Of a stretch of 60,736 nt of DNA, positions 34,487-42,983 are shown piece by piece. The first letter of the stretch is position 1, and every line of letters begins with the position of its first letter. A program made the translations under genes and the position numbers. Below the pieces are notes generated by a model that was given only the letters and a program-made list of their open reading frames with translations, made no database searches and was not told where the DNA came from. This DNA comes from Streptomyces olindensis (GTDB lineage Bacteria > Actinomycetota > Actinomycetes > Streptomycetales > Streptomycetaceae), in assembly GCA_000696115.1 (NCBI GenBank), contig JJOH01000106.1, forward strand, positions 1-60,736, written 5' to 3'.

Positions 34487-36039
34487 CGACCGGCCTCCTG
34501 GGTCGTGTTCAGAATGTTGACGCCCTTGAAGAGGGCCGAGGGGCAGCCGTGCGACACGGCGGCGACCTGGCCCGGCTGGGCCTTGCCGCAGTTGAAGGCG
34601 CCGCCCAGCACATACGTCTGCGGGCCGCCCACCGCGGCCATCGAGCCCCAGAAGTCGGTGGTCGTCGCCTGGTAGGCCACGTCCCGCAGCTGACCGGTCA
34701 GCCGCCCGTTCTCGATGCGGTAGAAGCGCTGCCCGGTGAACTGGAAGTTGTACCGCTGCATGTCGATCGACCAGGACCGGTCCCCGACGACGTAGATGCC
34801 GCGCTCCACGCCCCCGATCAGGTCCTCGGTCGACATCCCGGCCGGGTCCGGCCGCAACGACACGTTGGCCATGCGCTGCACCGGCACGTGTCCGGGGGAG
34901 TCGGCGTAGGCGCACCCGTTGGACCGCTCGAAGCCGGTCAGCCTCGCGATCCGCCGGTCCAGCTGGTAGCCGACGAGCGTGCCGTTCTTCACCAGGTCCC
35001 AGGACTGCGCCTGGACGCCCTCGTCGTCGTAGCCGATCGTGGCGAGGCCGTGCTCGGCGGTGCGGTCGCCGGTGACGTTCATCAGCTCCGAGCCGTAGCG
35101 CAGCCTGCCCAGCTGGTCGAAGGTCGCGAAGGAGGTGCCGGCGTAGGCGGCCTCGTAGCCCAGCGCCCGGTCGAGCTCGGTGGCGTGCCCGATGGACTCG
35201 TGGATGGTCAGCCACAGGTTGGACGGGTCGACCACCAGGTCGTACAGGCCCGGCTCGACGCTCGGCGCGCGCATCTTCTCGGCGAGCAGCTCCGGGATCC
35301 GCTCCAGCTCGCCCTCCCAGTCCCAGCCGGTGCCCCGCAGGTACTCCCAGCCGCGTCCGGCGGGCGGCGCGAGCGTGCGCATCGAGTCGAACTCGCCGCT
35401 CGACTCGTCCACCGCCACGGCGTTGAACACCGGGTGCAGCCGCACCCGCTGCTGCGTGGTCACGGTCCCGGCGGTGTCGGCGTAGAACTTGTTCTCATGG
35501 ACCGTGAGCAGCGAGGCGTCCACGTGGTCGACCCCGTCGGCCGCCAGCAGCCGTGCGCTCCACTCCGCGATCAGCCCGGCCTTCTCCTCGTCGGGCACGG
35601 TGAACGGATCGATCTCGTACGACGAGACCCACGTCTTCTCCGCGTGCACCGGCTCGTCGGCCAGCTCCACCCTCCCCCACTGCCCGAAAGGCGTGGGAGG
35701 TGCCCCCACGTCCGAACCGGCCGCCTTGATCACCTGCGCGGACAGCTTGGCCATGGCCACCGCCTGCCCGGCGACCTTGGCGGCGGCGTCCATGCTGAGA
35801 TCGACGCCGGAGGCGAATCCCCAGGTGCCGCCGTGCACCACCCGCACCGCGTAGCCGAGGTCGGTGGTGTCCGACGACCCGGCGGGCTTGGCGTCCCGGA
35901 ACCTCCAGGACGCGTTGCGCACCCGCTCGAACCGGAAGTCCGCGTGCTCGGCACCCAGCGCACGCGCGCGTGCCAGGGCCGCGTCGGCGAGGGCGCGTAG
36001 GGGGAGGGCCGTGAAGGCCTCGTCGATGGTATGAGGCAC
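34483..36039 (-). CDS. TldD/PmbA family metallopeptidase, catalytic subunit (TldD-like)
   Basis: A 518-residue TldD-like protein. The zinc-binding H-E-x3-H motif appears as IHESIGHATELDR, with later SWSIDMQRYNFQFTGQRFYRIENGRLTGQLRDVAYQ and MAAVGGPQTYVLGGAFNCGKAQPGQ. GTG 36039 begins VPHTIDEAFTALPLRAL and is the better start; ORF extension to 36123 looks non-coding. An in-frame palindromic insertion (35670-35709) adds GAPPTPFGQWGR-like residues near 120 that family members are not expected to carry. Together with the next gene it should form the TldD-PmbA protease heterodimer. Confidence 0.92.
   Translation of the reverse strand: MPHTIDEAFTALPLRALADAALARARALGAEHADFRFERVRNASWRFRDAKPAGSSDTTDLGYAVRVVHGGTWGFASGVDLSMDAAAKVAGQAVAMAKLSAQVIKAAGSDVGAPPTPFGQWGRVELADEPVHAEKTWVSSYEIDPFTVPDEEKAGLIAEWSARLLAADGVDHVDASLLTVHENKFYADTAGTVTTQQRVRLHPVFNAVAVDESSGEFDSMRTLAPPAGRGWEYLRGTGWDWEGELERIPELLAEKMRAPSVEPGLYDLVVDPSNLWLTIHESIGHATELDRALGYEAAYAGTSFATFDQLGRLRYGSELMNVTGDRTAEHGLATIGYDDEGVQAQSWDLVKNGTLVGYQLDRRIARLTGFERSNGCAYADSPGHVPVQRMANVSLRPDPAGMSTEDLIGGVERGIYVVGDRSWSIDMQRYNFQFTGQRFYRIENGRLTGQLRDVAYQATTTDFWGSMAAVGGPQTYVLGGAFNCGKAQPGQVAAVSHGCPSALFKGVNILNTTQEAGR
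35670..35709 (-). repeat. In-frame GC-rich palindromic element inside tldD
   Basis: On the plus strand CCTCCCCCACTGCC (35671-35684), CGAAA, GGCGTGGGAGG (35690-35700), an imperfect hairpin, then TGCCCCCACG. It resembles GC-rich palindromes common in Streptomyces intergenic DNA (from memory). It keeps the reading frame. Confidence 0.6.
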
Positions 36040-36198
36040 CGCCGTCTCTTTCTGTCGAGGTGACCGTGGTTGCCGTGCTCTGTGACTGCTCCGATCATGT
36101 CGCCCATCCCGCGCGCGGGCCATGAGTTTCCGAACCGGTGACCGGGGCTTTCTGTAGGGACCCGACAGTCAGTCCGGTACGCCACTGTCGGTGCCCGA

Positions 36199-36229
36199 TT
36201 GTCCGCGGGCGTGCCGGGACCGATAGGTT
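36199..36229 (+). promoter_or_regulatory. Candidate fabG promoter
   Basis: TTGTCC (36199-36204) and TAGGTT (36224-36229), 19 nt apart, about 80 bp before the fabG start. The spacing is one nt long, so the assignment is tentative. Confidence 0.35.
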
Positions 36230-36310
36230 TTCGGGGAAGCCGCCTGTCATCGTCGCCTGTCGTCCAGGCGCCCGGGCGGGGTATCAGACCGCTACCGAAA
36301 GGGTGATCCG

Positions 36311-37030
36311 TTGAGCCGCTCGGTTCTCGTCACCGGAGGCAACCGGGGCATCGGCCTCGCCATCGCCCGTGCTTTCGCCGATGCCGGCGACAAGGTCGCC
36401 ATCACGTACCGCTCGGGTGAGCCGCCCGCCGCCCTGACAGATCTGGGCTGCCTGGCCGTCAAGTGCGACATCACCGACCCGGAGCAGGTGGAGCAGGCCT
36501 ACAAGGAGATCGAGGAGAACCACGGCCCCGTCGAGGTCCTCGTCGCCAACGCCGGCATCACCAAGGACCAGCTCCTGATGCGCATGTCCGAGGAGGACTT
36601 CACCTCGGTCATCGACACGAACCTCACCGGCACCTTCCGCGTCGTCAAGCGCGCCAACCGCGGCATGCTGCGCGCCAAGAAGGGCCGCGTCGTCCTCATC
36701 TCGTCGGTGGTGGGTCTGTACGGCTCGCCGGGGCAGGCCAACTACGCCGCCTCCAAGGCCGCCCTGGTCGGCTTCGCGCGCTCCCTCGCCCGGGAACTGG
36801 GCTCTCGCAACATCACCTTCAACGTCGTCGCACCCGGCTTCGTCGACACCGACATGACCAAGGTGCTCACCGACGAGCAGCGTGCCGGCATCGTGTCGCA
36901 GGTGCCGCTCGGCCGGTACGCCCAGCCGGAGGAGATCGCCGCGACGGTGCGGTTCCTCGCCTCGGACGACGCCTCGTACATCACTGGAGCCGTCATCCCC
37001 GTTGACGGCGGACTGGGAATGGGTCACTGA
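36311..37030 (+). CDS. fabG: 3-oxoacyl-ACP reductase FabG
   Basis: A 239-residue SDR. TGGNRGIG (8-15) binds NADPH, NAGI follows, and the active site is ISSVVG plus YAASKAAL (Tyr and Lys). It reduces beta-ketoacyl-ACP in type II fatty-acid elongation. TTG 36311 is the start: GAAAGGG lies about 7 nt upstream, and no ATG or GTG is available in frame. It is 5 bp upstream of fabI; the MabA-InhA-like gene pair is typical of actinobacteria. Confidence 0.95.
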   Translation: MSRSVLVTGGNRGIGLAIARAFADAGDKVAITYRSGEPPAALTDLGCLAVKCDITDPEQVEQAYKEIEENHGPVEVLVANAGITKDQLLMRMSEEDFTSVIDTNLTGTFRVVKRANRGMLRAKKGRVVLISSVVGLYGSPGQANYAASKAALVGFARSLARELGSRNITFNVVAPGFVDTDMTKVLTDEQRAGIVSQVPLGRYAQPEEIAATVRFLASDDASYITGAVIPVDGGLGMGH

Positions 37031-37035
37031 TCACC

Positions 37036-37803
37036 ATGAGCGGAATTCTCGAGGGCAAGCGCGTCCTGATCACCGGTGTGCTGACGGAGGCCTCCATCGC
37101 CTTCCACGCCGCCAAGCTGGCCCAGGAGCAGGGCGCCGAGGTCATCCTCACGGCGTTCCCGCGGCCCACGCTGACCGAGCGCATCGCCAAGAAGCTGCCC
37201 AAGCCCGTCAAGGTCATCGAGCTCGACGTCACCAACGACGAGCACCTCGCGCGCCTGGCCGACATCGTCGGCGAGGAGCTCGGCGGCCTCGACGGTGTCG
37301 TGCACTCCATCGGCTTCGCCCCGCAGGACGCCCTCGGCGGCAACTTCCTCAACACGCCGTTCGAGTCGGTCGCCACGGCCATGCACGTCTCGGCGTACTC
37401 CCTGAAGTCGCTGACCATGGCCTGCCTGCCCCTGATGCAGAACGGCGGCTCCGTCGTCGGTCTGACCTTCGACGCGCAGTTCGCCTGGCCGCAGTACGAC
37501 TGGATGGGCCCGGCCAAGGCCGCCCTGGAGGCCACCAGCCGCTACATGGCCCGTGACCTGGGCAAGCAGAACATCCGCTGCAACCTGGTCTCGGCCGGCC
37601 CGCTCGGCTCCATGGCCGCCAAGTCCATCCCGGGCTTCAGCGAGCTGGCCTCCGTGTGGGACTCCCGCTCCCCGCTGGAGTGGGACCTGAAGGACCCGGA
37701 GCCGGCCGGCCGCGGCATCGTCGCACTGCTGAGCGACTGGTTCCCGAAGACCACCGGCGAGATCATCCACGTGGACGGCGGTCTGCACGCCATCGGCGCC
37801 TGA
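37036..37803 (+). CDS. fabI: Enoyl-ACP reductase FabI (InhA-like)
   Basis: A 255-residue NADH-dependent enoyl-ACP reductase. It opens with GILEGKRVLITGVLTEASIAFHAAKLA, the FabI/InhA nucleotide-binding fold with GxxxxxSIA, then HSIGFAPQ and the YDWMGPAKAALEA region with catalytic Tyr and Lys. It ends with TGEIIHVDGGLHAIGA. It completes the elongation cycle and is co-transcribed with fabG. Enzymes of this class are triclosan/isoniazid-type targets. Confidence 0.96.
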   Translation: MSGILEGKRVLITGVLTEASIAFHAAKLAQEQGAEVILTAFPRPTLTERIAKKLPKPVKVIELDVTNDEHLARLADIVGEELGGLDGVVHSIGFAPQDALGGNFLNTPFESVATAMHVSAYSLKSLTMACLPLMQNGGSVVGLTFDAQFAWPQYDWMGPAKAALEATSRYMARDLGKQNIRCNLVSAGPLGSMAAKSIPGFSELASVWDSRSPLEWDLKDPEPAGRGIVALLSDWFPKTTGEIIHVDGGLHAIGA

Positions 37804-37964
37804 TCCGCCGTACGCCGTCGACGCCCCGTTCCCCGCACCGCGCGGGGAGCGGGGCGTCACCCGTTCGGCCCATCCGGCCGGGCGGGGGAGCGCTGCAACT
37901 GGGCACTCTGGAGTACGCGTTCACCACGCGATCCCCTCCCCAGCACGGCCGAGGAGGTCCCCTT

Positions 37965-38315
37965 GTGCGCTTGTCCCGCCGAACGGCCTCACTGTCCCTC
38001 GCCGTCGCTCTCGTGATGACCCTGGCGCACGAGGCGGTGCCCCACGCGCGCGTGCCCGCCGGAGACCAGGAGTCGGCGGAGCCGTTCGGCGCCGCCTGCC
38101 GGATCCGCGTCACCGGATCGACGGTGACCGCCCACTGCCACAACCCGTACCCGGAGACCGACCGCGTGAGCCTGCACGTCGAGTGCGCCCGCTGGTGGGA
38201 CATCGACACCGACAGCTCCCCGGTCGAGGCCGGGCCCGCGCAGACCGTGCGGCTGAGCGGACGCTGCTGGAAGGAAGTCGACGAGGTGTGGATCAGTCAC
38301 CGGCGGGGGAACTGA
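37965..38315 (+). CDS. Small secreted protein, no recognised family
   Basis: A 116-residue protein with a signal peptide (RRTASLSLAVALVMTLAHEAVPHARVP; cleavage about residue 25-30). The mature part has four Cys (CRIRVTG, AHCHNPY, HVECARWW, GRCWKE), likely two disulfides, and acidic/Trp residues. GTG 37965 has GAGGAGG 7 nt upstream. The 3' end overlaps the 3' end of the GntR gene by 23 bp (38293-38315) on the opposite strand. Function is not known. Confidence 0.75.
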   Translation: MRLSRRTASLSLAVALVMTLAHEAVPHARVPAGDQESAEPFGAACRIRVTGSTVTAHCHNPYPETDRVSLHVECARWWDIDTDSSPVEAGPAQTVRLSGRCWKEVDEVWISHRRGN

Positions 38316-38985
38316 CCCCGCCCAGGCGGCACAGGAACGGATAGCGGGCGGCCTCCGCGGCCGCCTCCGCCGCGTCGCCGGCGCGGATCGCGTCCAGCAG
38401 CCGCCCGTGGTCCATGTACGTCTCCGGCGTCAGCTCCTCGCCGACGTCCTCGCGCAGCCAGTCCCGCAGCACCTCGCCCAGGTCCGCGTACATCGCGGTC
38501 ATCACGTCGTTGTGGGAGGCGGACACCACCGCCAGGTGGAAGGTCGCGTCCGCGGTCACGAACGCCTCCGCGTCACCCGACTCCCACGCCTCCTCACGCC
38601 GCAGCAGCAGCGCGTCGAGCTGCTTGAGGTCCTTCTCCGTGCGCCGCTCGGCGGCCAGCCGGGCGGCGGCCGACTCCAGCGTGGAGCGCAGCTCGGCGAT
38701 GTGCCGGGGGTCGGCGTCGGCGAACCGCCGCTGCATCACGCCCGCCAGCTCGCTCGTCGCCACGACGTACGTGCCGGAGCCCTGGCGGATGTCCAGCAGG
38801 CCGTTGTGTGAGAGCGCGCGGACGGCCTCACGGACCGTGTTGCGGGCGACACCCAGCTGCTCGACCAGCTCCGGCTCGGTCGGGATGCGGGAGCCGACCG
38901 GCCACTCGCCCGAGGTGATCTGGGCCCGCAGCGCGGCGATGACCTGCTCGGACAGCGCCGAACGACGGGGATGGCTCAGAGGCAT
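38293..38985 (-). CDS. GntR/FadR family transcriptional regulator
   Basis: A 230-residue regulator. The winged HTH is LSEQVIAALRAQITSGEWPVGSRIPTEPELVEQLGVARNTVREAVRALSHNGLL (about 10-65), and the C-terminal all-helical FCD effector domain includes LRSTLESAAARLAAER, FHLAVVSASHNDVMTAMY and MDHGRLLDAIRAGDA. FadR-type members sense small metabolites. It is divergent from an MFS transporter, with inverted/direct ATCAT/ATGAT motifs between them (39040-39060), so it likely controls that transporter. ATG 38985 is the best start. Confidence 0.92.
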   Translation of the reverse strand: MPLSHPRRSALSEQVIAALRAQITSGEWPVGSRIPTEPELVEQLGVARNTVREAVRALSHNGLLDIRQGSGTYVVATSELAGVMQRRFADADPRHIAELRSTLESAAARLAAERRTEKDLKQLDALLLRREEAWESGDAEAFVTADATFHLAVVSASHNDVMTAMYADLGEVLRDWLREDVGEELTPETYMDHGRLLDAIRAGDAAEAAAEAARYPFLCRLGGVSSPAGD

Positions 38986-39039
38986 GGCACACCTTCCCAC
39001 GATCGGGGCGCCGGAGCGCAGCCGGGAACTGGACAGCCA

Positions 39040-39060
39040 ATCATCCCATGATTCTATGAT
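39040..39060. promoter_or_regulatory. Candidate GntR operator
   Basis: ATCAT (39040-39044), 3 nt, ATGAT (39048-39052), 3 nt, ATGAT (39056-39060). The first two form a perfect inverted repeat. It lies just before the MFS start and about 55 bp upstream of the GntR gene. A fit to the divergent regulator is inference. Confidence 0.5.
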
Positions 39061-39067
39061 GGGCCTC

Positions 39068-40417
39068 ATGGCTGTGGAGGAAACCCGGACGATGACGCCC
39101 CCGACCGTACGCGGCTCGGCCGCGCACGACGCCCGGGAACCGGGCGGGACGACCACGCGCGCGTGGACGATGCGACTGCTCGTCCTCGGCATCGTGCTGT
39201 CCGCGCTCAACCTCCGCCCCGCCATCACCAGCCTCGGCGCCCTCCTGGAAGAGGTCCGCGACGGGCTCGGCATGAGCGGCAGCGTGGCCGGGCTGCTCAC
39301 GTCCGTGCCGCCGCTGTGCTTCGCCGTCTTCGGCGTCACGGCCCCGCGGCTCGCCCGCCGCTTCGGCGCGGGCGCCGTCGTGTGCGCCGGCATGGTCGCC
39401 ATCGCCACCGGCCTGCTGCTCCGGCCCTACACCGGCGGCACGGCCGGGTTCCTGGCCGCCAGCGCCCTCGCCCTCATGGGCATCGCCGTCAGCAACGTCC
39501 TGATGCCGGTCATCGTCAAGCACTGGTTCCCCGACCGCGTCGGCTCCATGACCGGCCTGTACTCGATGGCGCTCGCCCTGGGCACCTCGCTCGCGGCGGC
39601 GGTGACGGTGCCCCTCACCGACGCCCTCGGCGGGAGCTGGCAGTCGGGCCTGGCCCTGTGGGCGGGTCTGGCCGTGGCGGCGGTGCTGCCGTGGCTGCCG
39701 TTCGTACGACGACGCGTGACGGCGCCCGGGGCCGGGGTCCGGGACGCTGCCGGGACAGCCACCGACGGGCGGTCCGCGACGCACGCGCAGGACTCCGCCG
39801 GGACGGAACCCGCGCGCGAGGAGCCGCCGACGCTGCGGATCACCCGGAGCCGTACCGCCTGGGCCCTGGCCGTCTTCTTCGGACTCCAGGCCACCGCCGC
39901 CTACATCACCATGGGCTGGATGGCGCAGATCTTCCGGGACGCCGGTGTGCCCGCCGGCACCGCGGGACTGCTGCTCGCGGTCACCATGGTCATGGGCGTA
40001 CCCCTCGCCTTCGTCATACCGCGCCTGGCCACGCGACTGCCCCACCAGGGCCCGATCGTGCTCGCCCTGGGCGTCTGCGGCCTCGCCGGCTACGCCGGGC
40101 TGTACCTCGCGCCGGCTGCCGGAGCCTGGGCCTGGGCCCTGCTGATCGGCGTCGCCAACTGTGCCTTCCCGCTCGCCCTGACCATGGTCGGAATGCGGGC
40201 CAGGACCGGGCCGGGCGTCGCCCAGCTGTCGGCGTTCGCGCAGAGCACCGGCTACCTGATCTCCATCCCGGGCCCGCTCCTGGTGGGTGTCCTGTACCAG
40301 CACAGCGGAGGCTGGGGGCTGCCGATCGCGCTGATGAGCGCCCTGATGATCCCGCAGATGGTGGTCGGCTTCCTGGCGGGCCGCGACCGCACGGTGGAGG
40401 ACGAGGCGGCCCGCTGA
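39068..40417 (+). CDS. MFS transporter, CynX/NimT-like family
   Basis: A 449-residue major facilitator with 12 TM helices. It opens with LLVLGIVLSALNLRPAITSLGALLEEVRDGLGMS, the CynX/NimT signature, and has a polar loop with TAPGAGVRDAAGTATDGRSA between helices 6 and 7. Relatives export cyanate, nitroimidazole-type compounds or other small molecules. The start is ATG 39068 or ATG 39092, which has GGAGG at 39076-39080; an upstream ATG pair is inside the candidate operator. A 38-residue companion protein follows, which Streptomyces annotations call SGM_5486 family. Confidence 0.9.
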   Translation: MAVEETRTMTPPTVRGSAAHDAREPGGTTTRAWTMRLLVLGIVLSALNLRPAITSLGALLEEVRDGLGMSGSVAGLLTSVPPLCFAVFGVTAPRLARRFGAGAVVCAGMVAIATGLLLRPYTGGTAGFLAASALALMGIAVSNVLMPVIVKHWFPDRVGSMTGLYSMALALGTSLAAAVTVPLTDALGGSWQSGLALWAGLAVAAVLPWLPFVRRRVTAPGAGVRDAAGTATDGRSATHAQDSAGTEPAREEPPTLRITRSRTAWALAVFFGLQATAAYITMGWMAQIFRDAGVPAGTAGLLLAVTMVMGVPLAFVIPRLATRLPHQGPIVLALGVCGLAGYAGLYLAPAAGAWAWALLIGVANCAFPLALTMVGMRARTGPGVAQLSAFAQSTGYLISIPGPLLVGVLYQHSGGWGLPIALMSALMIPQMVVGFLAGRDRTVEDEAAR

Positions 40418-40492
40418 GCCCCCGCGGCCGACGCGGGTCCGTAGGGCCACCCCGGGGCGTCCGGCGCCCGGGGAGGGTGCGAGACTTGGCCC

Positions 40493-40609
40493 ATGCCAGT
40501 GCTCGACCCGAATCCCCAGCACGGTCAGAAGAAGATGCTGCTCGTGTTCGGCGCCTTCTTCGCGATCTTCATCGTCATCGCGGTCATCGCGACGCTCGCC
40601 TCGCCCTGA
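40493..40609 (+). CDS. SGM_5486-type transporter-associated small membrane protein
   Basis: A 38-residue protein: Pro/Gln-rich start (PVLDPNPQHGQKK) and one TM helix (MLLVFGAFFAIFIVIAVIATLA). It sits 75 bp after the MFS gene on the same strand and matches my memory of the small proteins named SGM_5486 family transporter-associated. The role is unknown. Confidence 0.72.
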   Translation: MPVLDPNPQHGQKKMLLVFGAFFAIFIVIAVIATLASP

Positions 40610-40632
40610 CCCGGCCCTGCCCGGCCCATGGT

Positions 40633-40658
40633 GGGGCTAGCCCCCTGTCCCCTAGGGG
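40633..40658. promoter_or_regulatory. Two CTAG-centred palindromes
   Basis: GGGGCTAGCCCC (40633-40644) and CCCCTAGGGG (40649-40658), followed by AGGGTCAGGGTCA-like direct repeats. CTAG is rare in G+C-rich actinomycete DNA. They lie about 120 bp upstream of the 68-residue membrane protein gene and may be operator sites. Confidence 0.4.
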
Positions 40659-40775
40659 GCGAGGGTCAGGGTCAAGTGGGTGGATCACCGGATGGGGCGG
40701 CGGCAGCGGATTCCGTACCTTCGAGGTGTGGCCACGAGCAGCGGGTCACCGACCGTCCGAAGAGCGGAGGCACGC

Positions 40776-40982
40776 ATGTCGGCTCCCACGCACACCCGGC
40801 CCCACCCGGCGACCCGCGCCGGCGCCGACAGCCGGCTGCCCTGGTGGGCCCTCGCCCTGCCGATGCTCGCCTTCACCGCACTGCTCGCCCTGATCCTGAA
40901 CCCGTCCGACGCCCACGCGGCCACCGGCGACCCCGCGCTCACGCACCTCTTCGAGCGGGCGCAGCAGCTGATAACCCGCTGA
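40776..40982 (+). CDS. Hypothetical single-TM protein
   Basis: A 68-residue protein with one hydrophobic helix (LPWWALALPMLAFTALLALILN, about 22-43) and a short C-terminal tail (DPALTHLFERAQQLITR). ATG 40776 has GCGGAGG 5 nt upstream. No family recognised; the helix could also act as a signal sequence (AHAATG cleavage). Confidence 0.65.
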   Translation: MSAPTHTRPHPATRAGADSRLPWWALALPMLAFTALLALILNPSDAHAATGDPALTHLFERAQQLITR

Positions 40983-41047
40983 GCACGGCCGGATCCGCTG
41001 GTCAACTCCCTGCGCCCTGTGGCGTGTTTCATGCGAAGCTGGATCTC

Positions 41048-41566
41048 ATGAGCGTCGCAGAACCCCGCAGGATTGTCCTCTTCCGCCATGCGAAAGCCGA
41101 CTGGCCACAGGTGACCGATCACGAGCGCCCGCTCGCTGACCGGGGCCGAATGGACGCGGCGGAGGCCGGGCGCCGGCTCGCCGACACCGGCATCCCCTTC
41201 GACCTGGCCCTGTGCTCCACCGCGGTCCGGACCCGGGAGACCTGGAAGCTCGCCGTCCAGGAGTTCCCGCAGCGGCCGAAAACCGTCTACGAGGAGCGGA
41301 TCTACGAGGCCTCGCCAGGCGAACTGATCGCCGTGCTCAACGAGACCCCCGACGACGCGCAGAACATCCTCATGATCGGCCACAACCCGGGCATCCAGGG
41401 CCTCGCCGACATCCTGGCGGGCTCGGCCGAGGGCGACGCCCGCGAGCGGATGGGCCGCCGCGGGTTCCCGGCCGCCGCCTTCGCCGTCCTGACCTACACC
41501 GGCGAGTGGAAGAGCCTGGAGCCGGGCGTGGCCACGCTGCGGGACTACTGGGCGCCCGCCGAGTGA
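41048..41566 (+). CDS. Histidine phosphatase (SixA-type)
   Basis: A 172-residue histidine-phosphatase superfamily protein. The RHG-equivalent motif is FRHAKADW (about 13), CSTAVRTRETW is the second Arg region, and IGHNPGI (about 118) carries the second catalytic His. The small, insertion-free size matches SixA, which removes phosphate from phosphohistidine proteins, but phospholipid or sugar phosphate substrates are possible. ATG 41048 begins MSVAEPRRIVLFRH. Confidence 0.9.
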   Translation: MSVAEPRRIVLFRHAKADWPQVTDHERPLADRGRMDAAEAGRRLADTGIPFDLALCSTAVRTRETWKLAVQEFPQRPKTVYEERIYEASPGELIAVLNETPDDAQNILMIGHNPGIQGLADILAGSAEGDARERMGRRGFPAAAFAVLTYTGEWKSLEPGVATLRDYWAPAE

Positions 41567-41598
41567 CCCCCTCCGCGTGACCCCTTCCGCGTGACGAG

Positions 41599-41627
41599 GG
41601 GCCCGGCGCCGGTGCGGTGCCGGGCCC
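41599..41627. terminator. Hairpin between SixA-type gene and serB
   Basis: GGGCCCGGC (41599-41607) pairs with GCCGGGCCC (41619-41627), ending in TTCCC, between convergent genes. Just before it, a short direct repeat of GTGACCCC-type sequence occurs around 41563-41590. Confidence 0.78.
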
Positions 41628-41639
41628 TTCCCGCTCGAT

Positions 41640-42854
41640 TCAGACCGTGTCGACGGTGTCCGCCGCCTCGACCTCTTCGCGCGTGATGCCCAGCAGGTAC
41701 AGGACCGTGTCCAGGAAGGGGAAGTTCACCGCGGTGTGCGCGGCCTGGCGCACCACCGGCTTGGCATTGAAGGCGACGCCCAGACCGGCCGCGTTCAGCA
41801 TGTCGAGGTCGTTCGCCCCGTCACCGATCGCCACCGTCTGCGACAGCGGCACACCCGCCTCCGCGGCGAACCGGCGCAGCAGCCTGGCCTTGCCCGCGCG
41901 GTCGACGATCTCGCCGGTGACCTTGCCCGTCAGCCTGCCGTCGACGATCTCCAGCGTGTTGGCCTGGGCGAAGTCCAGCCCGAGCCGCTCCTTCAGATCG
42001 TCGGTGACCTGGGTGAACCCACCGGAGACGACGCCGACTTGGTACCCGAGCCGCTTCAGCGTACGGATCAGGGTGCGGGCGCCCGGCGTCAGCCGCACCT
42101 CGCTGCGCACCTTGTCCACGACCGAGGCGTCCAGCCCCTCCAGCAGCGCCACGCGCGCGTGCAGGGACTGCTCGAAGTCCAATTCCCCGCGCATCGCGGC
42201 CGCCGTCACCTCGGCGACCTCGTCCTCGCAGCCGGCGTGCGCGGCGAACAGCTCGATGACCTCGTCCTGGATGAGCGTCGAGTCGACGTCCATGACGACC
42301 AGGCGCTGCGCGCGCCGGTGCAGACCGGCGGCGACGACCGCCACGTCGATGCCGAGCTTCGCCGCGTCGATCGCCAGGGCGGTGCGCAGCGGCTCGGTCT
42401 CCACACCGGAGACGGCGAACTCGACGGCGGTCACGGGGTACTTGGCGAGCCGGAAGATACGGTCGATGTTTCCGCCGGTCTTCGTGATCCGCGCGGCGAT
42501 CGCCGCCGTCGCCTCGGCGGTGAGCGGGTGCCCCAGCACGGTGACCAGCGAGCGGCCCAGGCCACGCGGCCGGTTGTCACCGAGGCCGGAGATGATCTCC
42601 GCCTGCATCTTCATCGACTCGGCCCAGCTGTGGACGGTCGCCCGCAGATCTCCCTCGAGCCCGGGGGGCGGCTCGGTCACGAGCGCGCACAGCACCATTC
42701 GGCCACGCGTGACGACCTGCTCGATGTCGACGACGTCGACGGAGTAGGCGGCGAGGGTGTCGAAGAGGCCGGCCGTGATGCCCGGCCTGTCCTTGCCGAA
42801 GATCTTCACAAGGAGGGTGGGGACGTCGGAGGACGAGGTCTGCGAAGCGCTCAT
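41640..42854 (-). CDS. serB: Phosphoserine phosphatase SerB
   Basis: A 404-residue two-part enzyme. The N-terminal part has two ACT-like domains (residues about 12-85, LLVKIFGKDRPGITAGLFDTL, and 100-170). The HAD phosphatase follows, with motif I D189-x-D191 (VMDVDSTLIQDE), VSGGFTQVTDDL (motif II) and VAIGDGANDLDML (motif IV). It makes serine from phosphoserine, and the ACT domains suggest serine feedback control. The C terminus is AADTVDTV. ATG 42854 is the only good start. Confidence 0.95.
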   Translation of the reverse strand: MSASQTSSSDVPTLLVKIFGKDRPGITAGLFDTLAAYSVDVVDIEQVVTRGRMVLCALVTEPPPGLEGDLRATVHSWAESMKMQAEIISGLGDNRPRGLGRSLVTVLGHPLTAEATAAIAARITKTGGNIDRIFRLAKYPVTAVEFAVSGVETEPLRTALAIDAAKLGIDVAVVAAGLHRRAQRLVVMDVDSTLIQDEVIELFAAHAGCEDEVAEVTAAAMRGELDFEQSLHARVALLEGLDASVVDKVRSEVRLTPGARTLIRTLKRLGYQVGVVSGGFTQVTDDLKERLGLDFAQANTLEIVDGRLTGKVTGEIVDRAGKARLLRRFAAEAGVPLSQTVAIGDGANDLDMLNAAGLGVAFNAKPVVRQAAHTAVNFPFLDTVLYLLGITREEVEAADTVDTV

Positions 42855-42983
42855 GGTGGTTCCACCGTATCCGGCAGCCAGCGCATACCGCCCGTGAGGT
42901 CCGCCTGGCGGACAGCGAACACTGGGTGTCGCGCCGATGGCGTGAACCTTACGTACCGGTACGGCGTCCCCGTGCCTCCGGGA

